From Pelodera strongyloides (lineage: Eukaryota; Nematoda; Chromadorea; Rhabditida; Rhabditidae), in contig JAANDG010000335.1 in the NCBI GenBank assembly GCA_036852015.1, forward strand, positions 98,095-162,094: a stretch of DNA of 64,000 bases, in the 5' to 3' direction. The position numbers were made by a program, and so were the translations under genes. Positions 57,725-64,000 of the stretch are shown in pieces (position 1 is the first letter of the stretch; the number at the start of each line of letters is the position of its first letter). The notes below the pieces were generated by a model, which worked only from the letters and a program-made list of their open reading frames with translations, was not told where the DNA came from and searched no databases.

Positions 57725-60700
57725 ATGTGTTTGCCGAATGAGTACTGTTTCAAGTTGACCCTGCAGTCTGGTTCTGTTTTGGATATTGCCATCCCATCTG
57801 TCTCCACGGTTATGGTAGACATATTCAACGCCGAGATTTCCAGTGTTGCTGGACCTTTTGAACATATCGAGTGTCAGTTTATTTTCCATTTGTAGTTTCA
57901 GTTTATTTTTTTCCATTTGTAGTTATGTCCATCAAATGATGTCCTAGATTCTGTTAGTAGTTAATCAGAGGAATAATATACATGTACTTTGCATTTGCAC
58001 TATTATTGATGGTGTGCTTCTTGAGCGCTAGAGCCCTCCTTTAGAATTGGAAGTGTCTTGTTTCGTTGTTATTCCTTCAGATTTATATTTCTATTGTGAA
58101 GACGATCGCAAAGGAGTACGGCAACGGCTCTGAGGTTGGGTTTCAACTATGAAAAGGAGTTAGTTGTTGCTTATCCTGATAGTGCTTCAGATGAAGATGA
58201 GGACGGTGATAGGATTGCTGTTCGCACTGACGAGGATTTACAAGTGATGCTTGACTCAATTTCAGACGGCACACCCGCCGACCTGTTTTTAGGTAGGTGC
58301 TGAATTATGAGTGTTGGCCTGTTGGCACCTTTAAAACTACTCCGCCGCCGTGCTCCTTTAGTCTCCCCCCCCCCCCCCTTTTTTTTGAATGTGCGTTACT
58401 GGTGTCGTGGACGTGTAAATTTAGCCATGTAGGCTTTACCGAGTACACGTTTTGAGTTCCGTGTACAACTGGTGCCAATCTCATTCCAGTATGTATGTGT
58501 ATGATCTCATCTTTTTGTTTAGTTGGTCCGAGTACAAGTTCTGCTGATTTTCCTACAATTCTCCCGGATGATTTGCGGCATCTTTCTGTAATTTCCAACG
58601 GTGCATTCGGAACTGTGTACAAGTAGGTTTGCTTATCATTTCTTTGTTTATTCTTCTCGAGAAAAAGGCGAAAGTTGGTGGCGTTTTTTCGGCATTTCCG
58701 CTAATCTTGTAGATCCATTCTTTTTCATTTCTTGCATGCATATTTGAAGAGTAGCTTTGAATTGTGTATTTTATATGCTTTCCACTTTAGGTCGTTGCTT
58801 CTGTCGGCTGATACAGTGGTTGCTGTAAAGTGCATTCAATTGAGAGATGATCGGGATAGTCATGACGATATTTTGGCAGAATTGAGAGTTATGGGAAAGG
58901 TGGGAGTTGTTTGTATTTCTTCGTCTGACCTGTGTCTGTTTGCACATTTTTGGTTTCCTCTTATAATATTGCATTGCATGTATCACGGATATGTATAGTG
59001 CCTTGCATGAACTATTGCCGCAGTTTCTAAATCAGTACATATATCGAGTGTAGTTTGTTGTGTCCGTTTTAGTGTTGTCGCAGTGATTTTGTCGTGCAAT
59101 TGATTGGTGCCGCATTGTCGGGGAACACTTTATCGATTATAACAGAATACATGGATGCAGGAGCTGTAACTGGTATTGTAGTACTTTCGTATTGTTATTC
59201 TTGTTACTGTATATTTTAATTGCATGATTCCCGTACTTTCCGGCTCTGTTTCGTTACCAAGTCACAAGGCAACAAGTTTGCGGCACGGTTTGATGATGAA
59301 GCTTTTGTTAATCGAGAGTGTTTGAAACAAGACTTGTTTTAGGATACATTCCGCTTCCTCCACCCATATTACTTCCCGTGTGCCGATGTATAGCAGAAGG
59401 TGTTGCCTTCCTGGCGACGTTGAACATAATGCATCGAGGTAAGATCGGTAGCAGGCAGAAGTTGTTAAAAACGAGCAATCATGAGGCAACTTCCGCCAAC
59501 GGCCAACGATTATACGTGTGGTCAGATGGCTTTAGGTCTAGTAAGGTAAGAATACATTGACGCGATGTACCTTATAAATTCTTCTAATGTTCTGGTGTAA
59601 ATCAGCGGATGTGGCCATCGACTGTGTGCCAAGAATATTGGGTTTGCTATATTTAGATTTGAAACCAGAGAATTTTGTTGCTAACTCATCGGGCTACGTC
59701 AAACTTGCTGATTTTGGTGCATCGAAAGTTATGGAACGTTCAATAGCGGACAGTTTTGTGGGAACCAATGCGTACATGGCTCCGGAAAGGATATACGGCG
59801 AAGAGTACAGGTAATGGTGTCAATGTGTCACATAGTGGTGTAGTATGGTGGTGAAAGTGAAACGAAGCCAGCCAAAAGTTCTATACCTGAGTGCCCTTTT
59901 TCTGATTAGCTTACCGTAGAGCTCTCAGCTCTACGGTTTCGGTGGTGACCATTTTCAATTTCCTTATCTGCATCTATGTAAATTTATTTCTTTTTTTTCA
60001 TGTAGGATTGAATCTGAAGTGTGGAGTATGGGAATGTGCTTCCTTGAGATGGCCACTGGGAGATTCCCACTGGAGAAAGAGGGTGAAAACCTGAAGAACT
60101 GCCCTCCCACTATTGTGATAAATAGGTGAGTTGTGGTTTTTTAACGGAATCATTTCACTTCTGTGGTCTCCTCAGCCATGGGCTAAGAAGTAGGAAGTAA
60201 ACCATTGTCATGAGAACTTATCATTGCTCACATGAGTTTGTTATATCAGTCAGACAGGATTGACATTCGCATTTTCTATATTGCAGGATTTTGCACGAAC
60301 CTATAGTAATACCCGAGTTAGTGGTGTCGACTTTTGGACCGGATTATGCGAATATGGTGGAGCGGTGGTGAGTTTTTTTTACAGGAATCAAGTATATATA
60401 TACCAGACGGCTATCGCCGCCTGAGGCGACTTGCAAAGTTTAATATGCAGGAACAGTAATCACACTTGTGTGAAACGTTTGCAACGTATCTTAAAAAAAT
60501 CATGAAATAAGATTCGGTTTTCGCTTGCCGAAGACTGGACTCCGGCTCTCCTTTTATAGCCTTTAGGTATTCTAATTTTCGTTCCGTTCACACAAACAAA
60601 AAAGTAAACTCTTCTCCTTTATATATTAAGATTCCCTCGATAACAGGTGCATTGCTTGGTGAGAGGTGCGAGGAAGTGTCAAAAATGAGGGAGTGTGAGG

Positions 60701-60992
60701 AGAAAGGGGCGTAGTTTAGAATACCCCAGCGGTATAAAAACATCTGTTCATGCGGGAGCCTGGAGGAAGGTTGCCCCTCACTTTGCGTTTATTTCTTCAC
60801 CTCTGCGGTGGTATGGTGGTATGTGTGTTAGTAATTAGGGTGAATATCGATTTTGTTTCTGTTTGCAGCCTCGTTCGTGATGTGCAGTCGAGAATCAAAT
60901 TGCCACACCTGATGACTTCTCCTTACATGAGTGCTGCGATTCCTATTGACCGCACTTTGTTAGCTCAGTTTTTTTCACTAGAAAGAAAATGA
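57725..60992 (+). CDS. MAP2K5: PB1-domain MAP kinase kinase (MEK5-like)
   Basis: Dual-specificity kinase of the MEK5 type, whose PB1 domain binds MEKK2/3 and ERK5. Exons (+): 57725-57808, 58081-58150, 58191-58292, 58523-58622, 58791-58899, 59073-59172, 59343-59438, 59657-59810, 60006-60125, 60287-60367, 60869-60992; 379 aa, shorter than about 440-450 in vertebrates. PB1 spans about 7-85, with the acidic OPCA motif FQLYEDEDGDRI. The kinase has GAFGTVYK, VVAVKC (catalytic Lys), MHRDLKPEN, ADFGASK and activation loop SIADSFVGTNAYMAPERI, with the two phospho-acceptor Ser spaced as in MEKs. APE-like PER and the subdomain IX VWSMGMCFLEMATGRFP follow. Oddities: HRDLKPEN where MEK5 has HRDVKPSN, and the second intron (58151-58190) is 40 nt with a GA donor. 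PB1 plus kinase fits MAP2K5 best. Confidence 0.82.
60404..60627 (+). repeat. Dispersed repeat O, copy 2
   Basis: Relative of 46713-46891 in the same orientation, with an extra 60 bp ('gttgcaaagtttaatatgca...' region) near its start. Located in the last intron of the MAP2K5-like gene. Confidence 0.8.
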
Positions 60993-61156
60993 TTTGTAAA
61001 TAAAATAGTCTTTTTTAATTTGAATGTTGTGCTTGATGATAGAACACTGTTCATTCGCAGAGTTTGTATTTACTGTCATTTCGATTTGTTGGGTTGTTTT
61101 ATGTTGTCACTTGCTTGCGCTTGAGTTTTTTTTGTGAATGAAATATTCTTTTCCAG

Positions 61157-64000
61157 ATGAAGAATCTTCGAATATCATTAGTCCGGACGTCGTCTCCCAC
61201 TGTTTCGGAAATAATACAAGGTTGGCAGTTTTTAAAATCTGAACTAATAGTTGAAAATATGAACGAATGTAAATTATAGTTGATATATGCCAGGTATGTG
61301 ATCTGAGAATTGCGCGCTCTAATTATCTGGTGTGCACATATTTGTGTTTCAGGTGCTGAATGTATAGTAGAGGATGGAAGCACTCCGCCTGTGATATTCG
61401 TTGCTACTAAAAACAAGCTCCATGTTATTGATACGAAAGTGGATCAGGACCTACAGGAGGTAAGTATCTTAAAGGGAATATCAAGCCGGTTTTTCATGTT
61501 GGGCTCAAAAAAAAGCTTATGTTTTGAAGGTGAGGAAAGTGAAAATAAAAATAAACAAACACACTTTCATGTAAGAAGAAAAACAATTTCAAACCGCTCC
61601 AAAAAACTCCTTCAGTATGGGATTCGAGTCGTGCGGACAGAGCTTAAGCCAAATCTCTGTCCACGGGACGTTTGAATTTACGAGGCTGTTAGACAGCGAA
61701 GAAAAAGAGGAGGGCGTAAGAGAAATTTTTGAAGTCAGCAAAGAAAAAGAGGAGGGCGCGAGAGAAATTGTTTAAACTACGGTATTTTATGACAGCGTGT
61801 TATAGAATATCTTTGAATCAGGCTTACTGCGCTTTAAAATCTGTGAATCAGGCTTGACATGCGCTTTAATGAGATATTCTTCTGTTCTTAGTGGGTATCA
61901 CAACCGTATTTTTTCTTTATTTGTTGTACCTTCATATGGTAACTACTTAGTTGTACGTAGTAAATAGCCGTGTTTTTCCAGATCTCCAATTCACTTGACT
62001 GGTCGACTGAGCGAGGCGATTCTCCCATGGTGAACCTATCCTATATGGCTGATTCGAGTCAAGTTATAGCTGTGATGGAGAGTGGTTTAGTGCTCGTTGT
62101 CAGTGTGGACACAATGGAGGTTAGTTTCCTGAAGATTCTAATTTTCGAAGAATGTCTTCTACATATCGTAGTGGAATCTGCGCATTTTTGATGACCTCCA
62201 GGCCAGAGAAAATGCGTCTTTGTAGCCTGAGATTGCTGTATTATAAAGATTGTTTTCTGGTTGTAATATATTGTTCTGGTTATTTAGATAGAAGATGAGG
62301 TACTCCTGGGGTGTTCCGTGATGGCTGCCGCGTGGAGCCCTGATCTCGACACTCTTGTCACTGCTTATCAATCACAAGTGACCATTTTTGGTGGGAGTTT
62401 TTAGTTTCATATCCTTTCCATGTATCATACTTTGGAGGATAGCTCGTTTTCTTTTTTATCCTTGGTTTGATCAGTTTGATGTATGTTCAATATTTTTTCC
62501 CCCAAAAATATGTTTTACGGCATCGTCACAGTCCCACGGTAATTACTATGTTATCATCGTACTGTATTTTATCCTAGAGCAAGTATTAAAGCGAATATGT
62601 ATGCAGGCAAAATGCGCAAAACAAACACAAAACTGCGTTTTCCATCTCAAACATGCATTGAGTATGTAAATTCGAATGCGTCACTGTTTCATGCTATTTG
62701 CCGATATCTGCACACTTATGCTAAAATTTGCTCCATCAGACCCTAAATTTTGCCACGGGTCTGATTAATGCGTTTACTATTGAAAACATAAACTTTGCAA
62801 TTCATTTTCTTTCAACTGGGTAACTTTAGACAACTTTTGTTATTGTTTCCTTAATGGGGAACATGCTTTCTATTAATACAGCTACACTTCAAAAAGGGCC
62901 TACATATTCCCTTTAACTTTGCTCTATTGCAGACCGTATGTTCACTCCCGTGTGCGAGACTGACTCTACCGTGGGAGCAGGTTCCGATCAGCTGGTGACT
63001 GTGGGTTGGGGCAGCAAACAGACCCAGTTCCAAGGTTCTGCTGGCAAAGGTGCCCGCGAGAGGGACGTGGTGATCAGGACTGCCTTCCCCAAAGATTCCC
63101 ATCGGCCACACATTAGCTGGAGGGGAGATGGAGTCCTCTTTGCTCTCTCCTATCTAGACGAAGAGAAGAATGAACGAAGAGTTGCGGTTAGTTATTTTTT
63201 ATTTGGTATTTTAATAATTGTTACACTTGATGGTTATCATTAAGCTGTCCTTGTAGCGTATTGGTTACGAGATTATGGTAGTTGTGGTAGTTAGTGATGC
63301 CTATGTGACTATTTAATCAGTACGGGGGTTCTTCTAAGTTCGTATTGTATTGTTTTATAACTCTACATTTGCAGTGACTTACTGAGACGGTTCGTTTTTA
63401 GATGTTTAACAGAGAAGGTGAGCTTCTGAGCCGTCTGGAGAACGACCGTCCCCTTGAGGAGAATGTGGCGGTGAAACCGAATGGAAATTATATTGCTACT
63501 ACGACGAGGAACGAGCAAGGTGAGTAGATGTCGGCTTGTTATTAAATATACGAGGCTAGGAACAGGTATGCTTTGGTAGTGTCGTTTATCACCAGCACCG
63601 GGAATGTATTAGGTGGAAGAGTTGTATTTTGACATTTTAGAAGTATTGTATTCTAGAGTCATAAGTTTACTGCAGTGACTTGATCTCTTGAACTTGTTGG
63701 CGTTTCTTTCTTGGTTGGAAACGGTATCGGTGAGGTGAAGTTTATTTATACTATTCCAGGACAATGCACCCTACGGTTCTTCGAAAGAAACGGAGAGTTC
63801 AGACACGAAACCACTATCTGTGGAGTGTCAGAGAGCAGAGAGGGCGTTGCCTGGGACTGCGAGGGACGGATTCTGGGAGTACATGTGAGAGGACCGACCG
63901 ATGAAGATGGAGACAGTTGTTAGTGATTTCATATTCATGTCAGAATCTCTTTGTGATTTTTATTTGGAATCAGAATCAGCTACAAGCTACTGGTTTTGAT
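61157..64000 (+). CDS. ELP1: Elongator complex protein 1, 5' part
   Basis: Scaffold of the Elongator tRNA wobble-uridine modification complex. Exons (+): 61157-61220 (ATG), 61353-61459, 61982-62119, 62288-62390, 62933-63186, 63402-63519, 63760-63918, then it leaves the window; 314 codons seen of about 1300 expected. All junctions are in phase. Start MKNLRIS corresponds to the family's MRNLKLF. The first WD40 propeller is clear: AAAWSPDLDTLVTA, LVTVGWGSKQTQFQGS (family FITVGWGRKETQFHGS), HRPHISWRGDG (family HRPQVTWRGDG), VAVKPNGNYIATT and LRFFERNGEFRHE. The 5' ATG directly follows an AG acceptor, so a 5' UTR exon lies upstream. Two mobile elements sit in introns 2 and 4, the first only 9 bp past a splice donor. 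Confidence 0.95.
61469..61869 (+). mobile_element. Family G element, copy 3
   Basis: TTAAAGGGAATATCAAGCCG at the left and CTTGACATGCGCTTTAA at the right, same orientation as 51791-52142. The right terminus is present twice (ending at 61837 and at 61869), which may reflect a second terminal insertion or slippage. It lies in ELP1 intron 2, starting 9 bp after the donor GTAAGT. Confidence 0.85.
62586..62916. mobile_element. TTAA-bounded element, family P
   Basis: Ends TTAAAGCGAATATGTATGC and, inverted, TTAAAGGGAATATGTAGGC at 62916. The interior of about 330 bp has partly paired blocks. It ends 16 bp before ELP1 exon 62933-63186, so the exon's branch point and pyrimidine tract must lie in or next to the element. 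Confidence 0.7.

Noticed and set aside
57725..57870. Longer first exon of the MEK5-like gene ending at 57870
   Set aside because: That donor gives the wrong phase; GTTATG at 57809 gives the right phase and a PB1 spacing matching the family.
1..64000. CRISPR array, bacterial operons, ribosome binding sites
   Set aside because: Spliceosomal introns and animal gene families throughout; no direct repeat-spacer pattern of CRISPR type.
1..64000. An encoded transposase for the TTAA elements
   Set aside because: No frame longer than about 170 codons lies in repeat DNA and none resembles a transposase; all elements here look non-autonomous.

Overview
This is nuclear DNA from an animal. Coding sequence is broken into many short exons with GT/AG borders. 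The recognisable products are eukaryotic or metazoan housekeeping proteins plus one animal-specific adhesion-type membrane protein (NIDO-AMOP-VWD-sushi-TM, Mesh-like). AT-rich introns, compact spacing and divergent protein sequences suggest an invertebrate or early-branching animal. A sponge is my first guess, but the window alone cannot fix the taxon. Gene models were assembled by hand from open frames, splice signals and intron phase; in the well-supported models every exon junction keeps frame.

Layout, left to right: (1) 1-5794, the 3' part of an unrecognised Arg/Pro-rich gene (+) with hairpin repeats in its introns. (2) 7525-17601, INTS8 (-), 26 exons, about 965 aa, with a poly-G tract, a 232-bp tandem duplication and a GC-rich island in its introns. 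(3) 18781-23407, NDRG family (-), 12 exons, 357 aa. (4) 25164-39607, Mesh/SUSD2-like receptor (+), about 33 exons, about 1213 aa, divergent from NDRG. (5) 39975-42506, a weak unrecognised gene (+). (6) 42955-44314, UBE2F, the NEDD8 E2 (-). (7) 44.3-48.2 kb, a repeat-rich gene desert with a perfect palindrome, a composite inverted-repeat structure and a 52-bp minisatellite. (8) 48232-49595, a small Cys-containing unrecognised gene (-). (9) 50463-55114, EIF3I (+), whose third intron is a chain of abutting and nested transposons. (10) 55347-56910, TMEM220 (-), convergent with EIF3I. (11) 57725-60992, a PB1-domain MAP kinase kinase (MAP2K5-like, +). (12) 61157-end, the 5' part of ELP1 (+), running off the window.

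The genes do not form one pathway; they are independent neighbours. The common theme outside coding DNA is a swarm of small non-autonomous elements. Most are near-palindromic and are bounded by TTAA, often as TTAAAGGG, with unrelated interiors. They sit in introns, sometimes within 10-20 bp of a splice site. The most unusual observations are the TTAA-sharing transposon chain, two candidate GA-AG introns implied by otherwise intact protein motifs, an intron consisting almost entirely of a repeat that occurs a second time in the same gene, and an apparent excess of the palindrome-like word TACCGTA/TACGGTA.
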